Positions 24,601 to 35,060 of a stretch of 64,000 bases of DNA are shown in pieces. Source of the stretch: Aquila chrysaetos chrysaetos (Eukaryota > Chordata > Aves > Accipitriformes > Accipitridae); assembly GCF_900496995.4 (NCBI RefSeq), contig NC_044029.1, positions 14,446,001 through 14,510,000 of the forward strand, written 5' to 3'. The position numbers and the translations under genes were made by a program. Below the pieces are notes generated by a model. The model worked only from the letters and a program-made list of their open reading frames with translations. It searched no databases and was not told where the DNA came from. How positions within the stretch are numbered: position 1 is the stretch's first letter; every line of letters starts with the position of its first letter.

Positions 24601-27600
24601 TACTTCTATTTCCAAAAAGGCTTTCTGGCGATGGAAGTGAAAAAATGGCCAGGTATGACACGGAAGCACTTTTTTCAGCTTTCAGACTGAGCCTTTGGTA
24701 TAGATTAAGTTGCAAAGCTTCAGATCACTCCTCTGCTGCTCTGCTGAAGTCTGTCAGTTAATAACAATAATTTTTAAGTCAGTATTTCCCACCTGGGAAT
24801 GAGAAGTTGGTGGAGATAAGATGATAGCTTTCCTGCCATTTGACTGATGACACTGTTGCCCTTAGCCAGTCCCAGATGTCTCATGTCTGGCAGAGGATGG
24901 ATGCAACAGAACTCAGTTCATGATGACGTTGTGCCATGGGGTAAATTACATCATGGTGGAGAGCTCTGCCGTTCTCTGCTGTGGAAGAGGAAGAATGACA
25001 ACTTTCTCTCCTCAACAAATATTTTACAAGAAGCTAAAATTGCCATACTTGCTAGTTGAGCATCTGCTGTATGATGGCTCAGGTGGTACAGCGGAGCTTG
25101 GAAAACCATAACCGCTATTATCCTTTCTTATTTTTTGAGAGATTTCCTATTCAGAAAACTGTCCCCCATATTGGTTTCCTGAAGTGACACTGAGTACTCC
25201 CCCAAAACTGTGAATTAAGAGTAGGGACCAAAACTGAAAGCATTTTCTCACATTTTTGCCTCTAGGCAGGCAAAGTTCCCATTCAAAACCAATGTATATT
25301 TTGCCTGAGTAATAATTGAACAGACCATAAGGATTTGGCTGTAGATGAATAGAGCTTTCTAAGAATAAATAACAGGAGGTTCAGTCCAACTTGGAAGGGG
25401 AAAGAACAACACATTCTTCAAATTATACTTGTCTATATACCTTTGCAATTTCCATCAGAAGATAAATGTGACAACTTCCAGACATTTTTGCTAATCTTGG
25501 CACCAGCCACACTGGAAAATATTCTTTGAACATTTTTCTCTATTTTGGCCTTTGGCCTTAGTCAGTCCTGTGGGAACTGAATAATTTTATATTTAATAAT
25601 ACTGAGGTATATGAATTGTTTAGTTGAATGTCCCACACATCAAAATACAGTCCTCATCTCTGAGGGTAATATTAGAGATCATGCCTAAAAAAAAGAAAGC
25701 TGCTTTGGAAAATATGTCTAACTATTTCTTTAGTATATCCAGCATTGCTCTGAGAAGTGTTCTCTCAGGAACAGCCACAGAGTATGTTCCTGGCCTTCTA
25801 ATGACAAACAGAGGTTTTGTTTCTTTAACATTTGGTTAATGTAGGAGACATTTTGAGATAATCAATTTTGCTACTTCCAGTAAAAAGCAAAGATTCATCG
25901 ACTGAAAACTAACTGAAAGGCACTTTAAAGGCAAGAGATCTTTATTTACTCTGTAAAATTGACTTTCGTCTTGTGCAGAGACAAAGACTGTGGAAAACCA
26001 GGTTTCACCGAGCTCCCCAACAAAATGTTTAAGAAGGGGGCATTAGAGGTTTGTTTATTTATGGGTCAGAATTTCTCCATGGTTGCTAATCAGTATATTT
26101 TTGAGTTATGAAGTAATTCTCTTGTTTGGGGGGATACAGATGTTTTTAGGAGGAGCTTCTTGTAGCTGAAAGATTTTTTTCCCCTCTCTTTTCAGGAGTT
26201 GGATATAGACAGCAGCCTGTTTGCAGGGGTTGATCTGCTGATAGCCGTGGGCTCCATCATTATGGTCCTCGGGTTTCTGGGGTGCTGTGGTGCCATAAAG
26301 GAGAGCCGGTGCATGCTGCTGTTGGTAGGAAAGAAAAACATTTGGCTACTTCTAACAGGCCACAGCTACGTTTGATGGATAAGGTCCTTGCAAGTAGCAT
26401 CAAATGCAGATGGGGGTCTGTTTTTTTAACCAAATGCTTGATTATGATCATGTGTTTTCATTGCTTACCTTGTGCTTGAGCCCCTTCTGAATTCTAGTGC
26501 AGAAAAAATGATGGGTGGTCTCATCAACGGGAAGACAGGGTCCAGAGAGCCCCAAGCATGTCACGAGCTTTTTTCCATCCAACCATCACCAAAGTTCCCC
26601 CCACCAGTCCTCCCCCACTACCTATCCCATTTAATTTCATAAATTCGCAGTTGCTCCCTTTGCTGGTCCTCCTAGAACGTCCTCCCTGTCCTCCTGCCCA
26701 ACACCTCTCACCTACACGCTGCCATCATGGCACTACTCCGGTGTGCACCTTGTTTGTTCACCAGCTGAGCACACTCTGTCTCGAGCACCCCCTTTTCTCA
26801 TCGCCGGAGAAGGAATAACTGGGACGGCTCTGACTGGAACTTCAGTTCATTCTACCTACATGGTTACTCGAGCACATGAAAGCTTGACATTCACTTAGAA
26901 GAAATCATATCATCTTGGTCAAAAGTACTATAGTTTTCTCCCCCTTCTGTTTTCTTCCTAGTTTTTTATTGGACTGCTTCTGATCCTGATCCTTCAAGTC
27001 ACAGGAGGTATTTTAGGAGCAGTGTACAGATCTCAGGTACAGCATTATTCTGCATTTTCATTGATGTCTTCCGAGAGTTTTGTTTCTACCCTGAAAACTA
27101 ATAAAATATTTGGACTTGCAGATTGAAGCATCCCTTAACAAGACTCTCCTGGCAAGTGTGAATTCATTGCAAAGCTCTACAGAAGAATCTAAAGTGTTCC
27201 AAGAGAATTTCCAGAAGTTTGAGAGAATGGTAATTAAAATGTAACAAAGGATAGGGGTTGTTGTTATCTGTTCCATCTCTAGCATTTGTCTGTGCTTAAT
27301 TTTATGGCTTACTCTGTCATAGATTTGAATTTCATTCCATGGGATGGGGAAGAGTCTGACTTAAATGCAAATTAAAACACTAAACAAGGGGCTTCTGCTC
27401 TCTCGATACGACCTGGGCTTTCTGCGGTGATTTCTTTGTGCAATAGTGTTCATAAGAGCAATGGAGCAAGGACACAGAACATGCAAGTGAGACTGACAGT
27501 TAGCTAAGCTCTTTCATGAGAAGGCTGCCTGCTCCTTTGTTACAGCTTTCCCTTCTGAAGGGACATTGCTCCTTCACTCTATCCCAGCTAAGAACTATCC

Positions 27601-30600
27601 AGTACTCCTAAAGCGAGATTAGGCACTTCAGGAGTGTATTTCATTTGGAATAGCCTATTCCTATGACGACATTAAATGCCATACTTTACTATGTAAGAAG
27701 GGAGAAGAAAATATGATAAAAGGGAGGTTTGTTTTGACTGTGCTTATACCTGTCCTGGCTTCTCCCACCTGCAGGACTCCCGAGGGTGGACACTTGGAGC
27801 CAGCTTGCTCCTGGGTATCACACAGAGAATGCCCTTGAATCTCACTGATATCATTGATGGTGTAGACCCCTGCCCCTCCCACTAGTACCTGTGGGTGCCT
27901 GCTGGTTTGGGGGTTTTTTTGGCCCTAACACATGATGACTTTGATGGGTAGGCTTAAAGAATTCCTATATTTTTAAGGGCTGCTGGCGTGAAAGAAAAGG
28001 AAGCAAGGAACTATATTTGGGTGGCTTATATTACTTCCACTTCTCCTTCCCCATTCTACCTCCAGCCCTGTCCTCTGCTTCTGAGCCAGCTTATTTCTTC
28101 TGATATAATAAGCAGCTCCCTGGAGAGATGATTGAGGGGTGAGCAAAATGAAAAATCCCATAATTACTGTATTAATTTTTAAATAGACCAGCATTGCTTT
28201 ATTATGTCCCACGGCCTTTGCTTTTATACAAAATTATGTGAACATTTCCAGCTGCTTTTTAAAACAGGGAGGACCTCAAACCCAAGTCTGCACCCCTGAG
28301 CTTTAGTGGCTTGAATAAAGTGGAACATGAAGTGAAACTGCACCTGGTTTAGGTTTCACAAACCCCAAATGGAGCCCTGGCCTCCTCAGTCCATTACTAA
28401 TTTAAAGGGCTAACCATCATTCAAGGTGGTTATTTTTCTAGATTTCAGAGTTTTACGTGCCTGAATTTTACATTTTCAGCCTGGCTTTTCAAGATGTGAA
28501 ATGTGGATGTTACTGGAGCTTTTACTTACCTTCTGCAAGTATAACCTGCAGGAAGAAGACTTGATTCTCAAAAAAAACTCTACCCAGCGTTGTTCCATGT
28601 TGCAGTTCCATTCTGGCACCAACAATTAGCACTTTTATAGTATATTAATGTCTTTGGAGTCCTGTATACTGAAAATCTGGTCTTGTTTAATTTTTTTTTT
28701 AAACTTGTGCACTTACATTCTTATAACTGGTATGGAAACGTAAAGGTTGTTTGAGACATACAAATTTGCGACAACTTCCACATGGGAAAAGATGAAAGGA
28801 AATTTCTCCTCCGTTGTTCCTCTCAGCTCCCTCGCTTAGTCCCCTCGAAGTGGAAATCACCACTTTTTTCCTCATGTCCCCATTTCCTCCTTTCTTGCAG
28901 AATGAGTGCTGCGGTTTGCTGAATGGACCTGCAGACTGGGGAAAAAATTTTAATGCTGCTTTTGGTAGCAGTAAAGTCTGTGCATGTGAACCAGAGGACC
29001 GACCAACAGACCTCTGCACCACCTTTCAAGGCAGATACATTTATAAAACGGTAAGAAAAACACAAAGTTCCACTCATCTTTCCAAAAAGAGGTTTTAACC
29101 CACGGTTGTCTTTGGTGACTGGCACAGTCAGAAGTTCTGTATCTTTCCGAAAAGGCAAAGTTTTGCCTTCACTTCATTAGCCAGTATTGCCCCTGTGCAA
29201 TCCGGGATGAAATTACTGTGCATACATGAAATACGCTGCTGCTTCCTCTTCCTGGGATGCCTCTATTTTAGCTGTGCAGTGTAGTACCCTTAGGACCTCG
29301 GCAGTCTGCATGGTTACTATGGGTGAAAACTATTATGGCTTTGGGGTCAGGGTATGCCTCGGGGTCAGAGCAGCACGTCAGCTACCCTTTGGCTCTCACT
29401 CCTCCCTCAGAAGGTTATGTTCCCATCCAGGCTCATTTTGGTGGTAGACATGTTGACTCAGAGGCTTTCAAATGGCTAAGGGATATTGAAAACCGAACAC
29501 ATTAAATGCAAGACCTTTGGGGTTTTATAGTCCTTTAATAAAAAACCCCACACTCATTTTGCAGGATCTGCTGGAAGGAAACCTTACATATTGTAGGCTT
29601 CATGGCAGCATACTCGAAGTGTAATTTCCTACAACTTCAGCCTTTTGAAAAGCTTGTGGCAGTTAATATAATAATAAGGCAAAAATGTCTGGTGACAGGC
29701 AATAAGAAAGCATACTCAGAAAATGGTAGGTGGGCAGCAGAGATCTCAATTAATTAATTTCAAGATTTGTCTGTCTCCTTATATGGAAATTTGGACTCCA
29801 TGCATACAAAGAAAAATATGAAGGGAAAAAAAGTGGAAAACTAGCACAAAATAGCTTCATTTTTAGAATGCTGGTGGTCCAAAGTTTGCCAATCTGAACC
29901 TAGCACAAAGCAGATTTTAGCAAATGTCCATTCTGCTTGTATACTTTTCTAAATGCACAGCTCCTTAGCCAGGTCCTGCCTGAACACTAATTTCCTCCCT
30001 GTGTAGTCCCACAGAAGCAAATACTGTTTTAAAGCAAGGGAACAGTCTGGTTAAGTAGAGGATGCCAGAACCCAATCTGGAAATAAGATGTATACAAAGA
30101 GGCTGTTTTGGCTACATTTTAATGTCTTTTTGGCCTCAGGCAGACCCTCAAAGGACACATGAGAAGCCATCAGTGAAATTACTGCAGGTGCAAGATATCG
30201 CTCACATGAACACACGGATTTCATGGTGGTGTTAGATGCTAGTAAAGACATTCAACTCTTGTGATCCAGGAAAAAAGATTTGAAATTCAGTGCAGTTCTG
30301 AGTCAGCTTAAATGAGAGGTTTTTTAGAAGGACTAGAAGGAGAAGACCCATGTGTTTATTGTGAGGGAGGAAATATGGTGAAAGCATATAACTATATTTG
30401 GGGGGAAGGCAGTTGTACTGTTGGAACAGTACTGTAGTTTTGATGGATTTAAGCCGTACTTGGCTTTCCCTACAGTTTGCAAAAGGAGTATTGTCAATGC
30501 CTGGAGAAGATGTAGTCGTTATAAGAACAGATGTATGCATTTATTAAAAAGGAGAGTAGCTCTGCATCGAACTTCAGATATGATCACTCTCTTCCTCCCA

Positions 30601-33600
30601 GCCCCAGCCCAAGACCACCAAACATTTGTCAAAATTAATTTTTAAGCTAGGTTTTATATCCAAATATTTTTAGTTGAGCCCAATTCTAATAATAAGCTTT
30701 GAAGTTTCAAATCCAAAGAACAGGTTAGCGGGAAACTGAAGTTCTCTTTCAGATCTGGTCATTGCTGCATTGGTTCTTTCCTAGCAGCAAATGATTATCA
30801 AGTGAATAAGCTTCTTTTGAATAAGAATAAAAGCTTCTTTTCTTGTCAACTGAAAATCATGCAAACATAAGGCATTACAGCCATATGTCTTCGTTTAAAA
30901 TTGTACCCTTTTATGGTCAGCTACTAAATTAATCTTCGTATTTGGGAAGGCAAAGACTAGATATCTTTCTCAGAGCACAAGGTACGTATAGCTGTGTTCA
31001 TTGTGTTTGTTAGCAACAAGCCAGAGTAAATTCAAACAGTCTTTCTTTAACACAGAGAGAAAGAAAGAGAGAGAGAGAAGGCATTTTAGAGGATGCATTC
31101 CTAATAACCTTAGGATAATATTGCTTACATATAATTAATCATTGTTTTCTTATTTTTCAGCCTTGTGGAGAGGTGATTGTCAAATACCTTAAAGACCATC
31201 TGCTCATAATTATGGGCATCGCCTTTGGACTGGCCGTTATTGAGGTACCAGTATACACCATTAAAATATTTAGTAGCTGACAAGCAATGTGTTCTACTTA
31301 GAAATACACTGGGAATGGGATTAGAACACCTGGCTTGCTCAATTAATAGACAAGGGAAAACCACCTCTCACCTTAGCTATAATCTTACTGTTATTTCATA
31401 TAAACAGTATACGGCTGCCGAGCTGTGAACTTGAGGTGGGATCAGACCACCCTGCTGCCTGTATAAGTGTATCACATGGGACTTTTTCTGCAAAGATTTG
31501 ACAGTCCTGGGGCCAGGCTGTGCCTTGACAGCGAGCCCCATGGACAGGGGGGCGTGCGGATACCCAGCCCCAGGAAGGCACGAGGCAGAAAAGCCAGTCT
31601 TTTCCTCCTCTTTCCCTTCTTTGCTTGAGGAAAGAGTAATCTCATAAGAAAACTTAGCCCCTAAACTGCATATTCTTGTCACAGAGAAATTATGGTACAA
31701 AATTATTATTCTGAGGCATAATTTAGCTGTCAAGATGGTGCGTGAATGTGCCTGAGTGCACACCTGTGCTGCTCCATATATTCCTGTGTGTAAAAAAAGC
31801 AGAGTATGTGAGCTCTTCATTTTAATTGCTTCATCATACACTGAAGACTAACATGCAAAATTTTCTCCGAAGAGAGGAGGAAAAACAGTGAGGTTATCCA
31901 GTCAGCTACTTGACGAATGATAGGTTTTGATTAGGAGAAAATGACAAAGAAACAGGGGATTTCATCATGTTGCTTTCTTCGGTCATTTTCTTTCTTTTCA
32001 CTATTCCTCTGTGGTTTCCCTCCTCCCCCACCCCCCACCAGTGGATGTTTGAGGGAAAAGCAGAAATGACGAAGATTGCTGTGCAGAGTTCAGTCTGTTA
32101 TTCCAAGTGAAAACTTCTTAACATCATTGGCAGAGGATTGCTCCTCGTGGTAGAAGAGTGGGCAAAAGCCCCAACTCAAAAATACATTTCCAGGAAAATA
32201 ATAGTAAGCGGGGAAGAGTTACGCAGCTGCAGCACTGGGAGAGGACAGGCCAGTAACTTCTTATTTGGCACAGGCTTCATGTTATTTAAGGTGCTATATG
32301 TGGGGGGTCAGGTCTCTCGCCTATATGTAGACTGTGAGGGGAAAATAGGTGAAATACACCAATATTAAAAGGCCTTTAAAAATATAACAGAAGTATAAAA
32401 TTGCATCTGTATCCTGAAGGTAAGTTACAAGTCACTTTGCTCTAGTTACTGCAGTTACATGAGTTGTAGCCTTTAGTTCATGGGCCATCATTCTTCCCTG
32501 TTCTCCAGTTGGCATTTTCTGTGGCGGCTGCCTCTCCCAATCATAAAAGGATTCGAAAACAACATGAATAAACAATATGAGCCTCAGCTGGTACAAATTG
32601 TCAGCTGGCAATTTACACTTGATAAACATTTAGCCTTTCCAAAGATACTAACGTATTATGACTTCTCAAGTAATTGCAAATCAAAGGCTTAACCATCTCT
32701 CTGCTCTGGAAAACCCCAGATAAAAAGCAGTGGACAAGGAAAAGTGCTCCTCTGTAGCGTTCCCCCCTCTGCCTGCTCCATTATGCCTCTTGTGGTCTGT
32801 TAATGGTTTCAGCTCACCCTATTAGTGGAAATGATACTGAGAAGGGCCCAGGTTCACTTGGGCACAAGTGAAAATGAGAGCATGGTATGTCAGGGAAGCT
32901 CTGTCAGCTTATTCCAGCTGTGAGTCCATCCCCTCGTCTGTACCCCTGTGTTTGTATGTTCTCTGCTGTCTCTTCCTTAAATACATGAAGCATCCTGGTG
33001 TTCATGGCTTCATAACGGTCAATTGGATACCTTCCTCTTTTGTGAAACACCTTCACAGACTGCTTAATTTTAAATCCAGAAGGAAGCTTTCTGATCTTCT
33101 GATCTCGCCAGCTGTCTGTCACAAGCTGTGGAATTTCACCCAGTAATTCCCACTACAGAAGGTGACCTTACTGAATTTTATATTTCAAGCAACAGCTTCT
33201 TCAGTCGACTCAGTCTTTCTATCCCAAATCTATTATCAATGAATATAAAATATTTGTTGCATGATCATTTGCCACTCAAAACAGTGTGTATAGAAGTATG
33301 CCTGTATACATATACACGTATGCCTTTACACATATATTTACATAAAAAAAGAGTGACAGTAGAAAAGAGATTTCAAAGGGAAACAACCCTTAGAATATGC
33401 AATGAAATCAAGGAAGTTCCTCCAATTTTCTTAGAAAATAAAAGATTGAATTTTTGTCTGAATTTCTTGAACTTCTCAGTATTTGCTGCTCCATTGCAGC
33501 TAACAACTGCATTTTAAACCCCCAGAGTTACAGGGTTCCCCGTCCAACAGAGGCTATCCGTCTTTTAAACAAATGAAAGTTTTCCGTCATGTCTGCAGTC

Positions 33601-33864
33601 TTACCTGTGGTACATACTGATTTCATTAAAATGGCTGTATTCTAGAGTCATGTTCTTTAAGAATTACATTGGGAAAGATCTTCTGCATAGCAGATTTAGC
33701 CTGCATGTAAATCCAAGACATTTGCAAACAAAATGTTCCCACTGTGTATCGGTTGTATCCTGGGATTTCCAGAACTGCCAAGTAATACCAGAAATGTCTT
33801 TGTTTTCCAGATTCTCGGTTTGGGGTTTTCTATGAGCCTCTACTGCCAGATCCAGAGAAAATGA
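18567..33864 (+). CDS. TSPAN8: Tetraspanin-8, complete spliced coding region (8 coding exons, 240 aa)
   Basis: Join 18567-18626, 23453-23515, 26196-26324, 26962-27036, 27122-27229, 28901-29050, 31161-31244 and 33811-33864 (723 bp, 240 aa plus TGA). Tetraspanin-8 is a four-pass membrane protein that organises integrins, cadherins and other partners in tetraspanin-enriched microdomains and exosomes, mainly in gut-type epithelia (family knowledge). Predicted TM1 is about residues 12-34, a short extracellular loop 35-52, TM2 52-75, TM3 81-105, a large extracellular loop 106-207 and TM4 209-233. Residues 60-82 fit the classical tetraspanin signature, including the GCCG stretch and KESRC. The large loop has CCG at 148-150 and six cysteines (148, 149, 172, 174, 184, 197), as in human TSPAN8. 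There is an N-glycosylation sequon NKT at 115. Cysteines 7, 71, 72, 80 and 235 lie near the membrane and could be palmitoylated. The N-terminus [13 protein letters not shown] and the C-terminal YCQI identify TSPAN8 rather than another tetraspanin. All introns are phase 0 with GT-AG ends and the frame is unbroken. Confidence 0.97.
18627..23452 (+). other. TSPAN8: TSPAN8 intron 1 (4826 bp)
   Basis: This is the largest intron of the gene, splitting TM1. It starts gtaagtaag and ends ttctcctgcag. It contains a half copy of a palindromic amniote repeat near 22.0 kb. No further exon is apparent. First introns often carry enhancers, but nothing specific can be shown from sequence alone. Confidence 0.85.
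21997..22045. repeat. Possible half copy of a palindromic amniote interspersed repeat
   Basis: The segment starts gggccaaattctg and later has agctacttcagtggaa. This resembles one arm and the centre of the palindromic family seen complete at 43795-43902 and 55417-55504. The second arm is not clear. Confidence 0.4.
23453..23515 (+). CDS. TSPAN8: TSPAN8 coding exon 2 (residues 21-41)
   Basis: The acceptor is ttttctcctgcag and the donor is gtaaat. The exon encodes the second half of TM1 ([15 protein letters not shown]) and the start of the small extracellular loop (SKDVQQ). It aligns with the human [20 protein letters not shown] stretch. It is 63 bp and phase 0 at both ends. Confidence 0.95.
23516..26195 (+). 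other. TSPAN8: TSPAN8 intron 2 (2680 bp)
   Basis: It runs from the gtaaat donor to the cctctcttttcag acceptor. I see no repeat or exon in it that I can name. Confidence 0.85.
26196..26324 (+). CDS. TSPAN8: TSPAN8 coding exon 3 (residues 42-84)
   Basis: The acceptor is cctctcttttcag and the donor is gtagga. The exon encodes the rest of the small loop, TM2 and the short cytoplasmic loop [11 protein letters not shown]. This is the diagnostic tetraspanin signature and is almost identical to human TSPAN8. Its loop start is three residues shorter than in human ([11 protein letters not shown] against IFGSEDVGSSSYVA). It is 129 bp and phase 0. Confidence 0.97.
26325..26961 (+). other. TSPAN8: TSPAN8 intron 3 (637 bp), pyrimidine-rich centre
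   Basis: The intron runs from gtagga to ttcttcctag. Positions 26570-26780 are strikingly C/T-rich on the + strand (for example ccccccaccagtcctccccc). No coding content is evident. Confidence 0.85.
26962..27036 (+). CDS. TSPAN8: TSPAN8 coding exon 4 (residues 85-109)
   Basis: The acceptor is ttttcttcctag and the donor is gtacag. The exon encodes TM3 ([21 protein letters not shown]), close to human [21 protein letters not shown], and the first residues of the large loop. It is 75 bp and phase 0. The next exon follows after an intron of only 85 bp. Confidence 0.96.
27037..27121 (+). other. TSPAN8: TSPAN8 intron 4 (85 bp)
   Basis: This is a very short intron between gtacag and ggacttgcag, close to the practical minimum for vertebrate splicing. 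It carries stops in frame, so retention would truncate the protein after TM3. Confidence 0.9.
27122..27229 (+). CDS. TSPAN8: TSPAN8 coding exon 5 (residues 110-145)
   Basis: The acceptor is tttggacttgcag and the donor is gtaatt. The exon encodes the helical first part of the large extracellular loop, with an NKT glycosylation sequon at residue 115 (human has NET at about the same place). The sequence has diverged strongly from human, as is usual for this loop. It is 108 bp, in phase 0, with no stop. Confidence 0.93.
27230..28900 (+). other. TSPAN8: TSPAN8 intron 5 (1671 bp)
   Basis: It runs from gtaatt to tttcttgcag. No repeat or RNA gene is recognisable. Confidence 0.85.
28901..29050 (+). 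CDS. TSPAN8: TSPAN8 coding exon 6 (residues 146-195)
   Basis: The acceptor is ctcctttcttgcag and the donor is gtaaga. The exon encodes the variable part of the large extracellular loop. It contains the CCG motif ([17 protein letters not shown], human KCCGLVNGAADWGNNF), the CAC pair and a fifth cysteine (DLC). The fold-defining disulphide cysteines are all present. The stretch between CAC and the last cysteine ([15 protein letters not shown]) is lineage-specific. It is 150 bp and phase 0. Confidence 0.96.
29051..31160 (+). other. TSPAN8: TSPAN8 intron 6 (2110 bp)
   Basis: It runs from gtaaga to tatttttcag. It contains a short GA microsatellite at 31054-31080, about 80 bp before exon 7. Nothing else can be named. 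Confidence 0.85.
31054..31080. repeat. GA/GAAA microsatellite in TSPAN8 intron 6
   Basis: This is an imperfect purine run, agagagaaagaaagagagag continuing for a few more bases. It may be length-polymorphic and sits close to the exon 7 acceptor. Confidence 0.8.
31161..31244 (+). CDS. TSPAN8: TSPAN8 coding exon 7 (residues 196-223)
   Basis: The acceptor is ttcttatttttcag and the donor is gtacca. The exon encodes the last large-loop cysteine (PCGE) and most of TM4 ([15 protein letters not shown]), matching human LIIVIGISFGLAVIE. The membrane glutamate typical of tetraspanin TM4 is residue 223. It is 84 bp and phase 0. Confidence 0.96.
31245..33810 (+). other. TSPAN8: TSPAN8 intron 7 (2566 bp)
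   Basis: The intron runs from gtacca to tgttttccag. It carries an old CR1/L3-like fragment near 33.1 kb. A long antisense open frame (31377-31841) lies inside, but it has no recognisable similarity and is taken as chance. Confidence 0.85.
33085..33170 (-). mobile_element. Old CR1/L3-type LINE fragment, antisense, in TSPAN8 intron 7
   Basis: The + strand segment tgtcacaagctgtggaattt followed by cacccagtaattcc matches my memory of the complement of an ancient amniote CR1/L3 3' segment (CACAGGCCATAGAATTT, CACCCAGTAATTCC). It is short and diverged. Confidence 0.6.
33811..33864 (+). CDS. TSPAN8: TSPAN8 terminal coding exon 8 (residues 224-240 and stop)
   Basis: The acceptor is tctttgttttccag. 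The exon encodes the end of TM4 and the short cytoplasmic tail ([17 protein letters not shown]), followed by TGA at 33862-33864. Human ends ILGLVFSMVLYCQIGNK, so length and position match. Cys235 is a likely palmitoylation site by family analogy. Confidence 0.96.
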   Translation: MLGLGFSMSLYCQIQRK

Positions 33865-34100
33865 AACTGTAAAAGTGTCAGAACGATGTCACCAGCCAAA
33901 TCAAAACCTTTGTAGATAGAAGGATATTTGGCTTGGCACATTCAGATATATATATGCATGTCCCAGGCAGCTGTTCTGATGAAAACGGCAGCCCTTGTGC
34001 ACACGGATGCTTCGCAATTTGCAAAATGACCTCCTCGTACTTCATAAGATTTAATGATGTGAATGTGAATTTTTATTTGTAATAAATGTCTTTGTTTATG
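33865..34100 (+). other. TSPAN8: TSPAN8 3' UTR (approximate end)
   Basis: The stretch runs from the stop codon to the probable cleavage region just past the poly(A) signal. It is AT-rich, with a short TA run at about 33945-33954. A short 3' UTR of about 235 bases is inferred because a canonical signal followed by T/GT-rich sequence occurs at once. Confidence 0.75.
34081..34086 (+). terminator. Poly(A) signal AATAAA of TSPAN8
   Basis: A canonical AATAAA lies 217 bases after the TGA. It is followed by the T/GT-rich stretch tgtctttgtttatgttt, which could be the downstream element. Cleavage is expected around 34098-34106. Confidence 0.8.
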
Positions 34101-34439
34101 TTTCTGAGGAGTTTATTTTCTCTGAAGACAGCATTTAAGTCATGTTGAGATTCCGAGTTCGCCACGCGGCGTGTCCACACGGGTGTTACACCACCCGTAG
34201 CATCACCGTCAACAGCTGCAAACCATCTTGCCGTGGCTGACGGGTCCGGGGAATCACATGCCCCCAGGCAGCTTTGCTTGCGGGGCAGGGTGTTTTCATT
34301 ACGAGTGTCGCAGGTCAGTTTGACACCCGATATGGTATATATGGTCAGGGTTTTGTTACTTGTGAGAAGCGCGGGGACTAGCTTTCATCCAAAGAGGAAA
34401 GCCGCATTTCCCTTCAGGGACGTTTAAATCTATCTCCTG

Positions 34440-35060
34440 GCGGATGAGGCGGTCGCTCTCGGGCCCAGACGATGCTCAGATTGCACACGAGAGTTGGGTT
34501 TCGTGGCAAGTGTTTTGCAAATATGCACCAAGGGTGAAATCCAAGCCCATCTGAGGGCGAGACGTACACAGGAGTCAGGCGGGTGAGGCTTCACCCGGCG
34601 CGGCTGAGGCGAGCGGCGGGCTCCCCGGCCCCGGGTGGGCGACAGAAGGCACGGCTGGCAGCGCAGCGGCGGCCGTCTAAAGATCCCTGCCACCTCAGCC
34701 CCCCCCGGGGGCCATCGTCGGCCCCGGCCCCAGCGACGCTGCGGCAGGGCCGGTCTCCATCTCCCCGCAGCCCTGCCCTGCTGGGCCGTGGGCTCCCACC
34801 GAGCCGGGCCCGCGTCCCCTCAGACGGGTCCTGGCTGCCGGGCCCTGCTCTGCCCCCCTGGGGGGGGAGCACGCCTGGTCCCAGGCCCCAGGGAGCTGCT
34901 GGCCCAGGCGGTTCCCTGACGGAAAGTAAAACGGCACCAGGGAGACGATTTTTTTTTTAGAGGCAGGAAGATGTCTAACGGTGCCCGTAGGCATCCGCTG
35001 AGGTTTTCCCACAGCGCGCCGACGGCCTCGCTGCCTCGCGTGAAAACTGGCTGTTTTCAC
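34440..35060. promoter_or_regulatory. CpG-island-like GC-rich block downstream of TSPAN8
   Basis: The block is visibly GC-rich and dense in CpG; for example 34561-34680 holds about 16 CpG in 120 bases. The rest of the surroundings is AT-rich and CpG-poor. It starts about 350 bp past the TSPAN8 poly(A) signal. Open frames on both strands here are low-complexity Pro/Arg/Gly/Ala translations, typical of GC-rich DNA rather than a protein. It may be an orphan CpG island serving as a promoter for an unannotated transcript, an alternative distal promoter of the next gene (PTPRR in human order), or a methylation-regulated element. No splice donor or initiator could be firmly identified. Confidence 0.6.

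Noticed and set aside
31377..31841. 154-codon antisense open frame in TSPAN8 intron 7
   Set aside because: No recognisable domain, no splice context, and a length expected by chance among thousands of frames in 64 kb.
34583..34960. 125-codon + strand and 93-codon - strand frames in the CpG block
   Set aside because: Both translate to Pro/Arg/Gly/Ala-rich low-complexity sequence, which GC-rich DNA gives in any frame.
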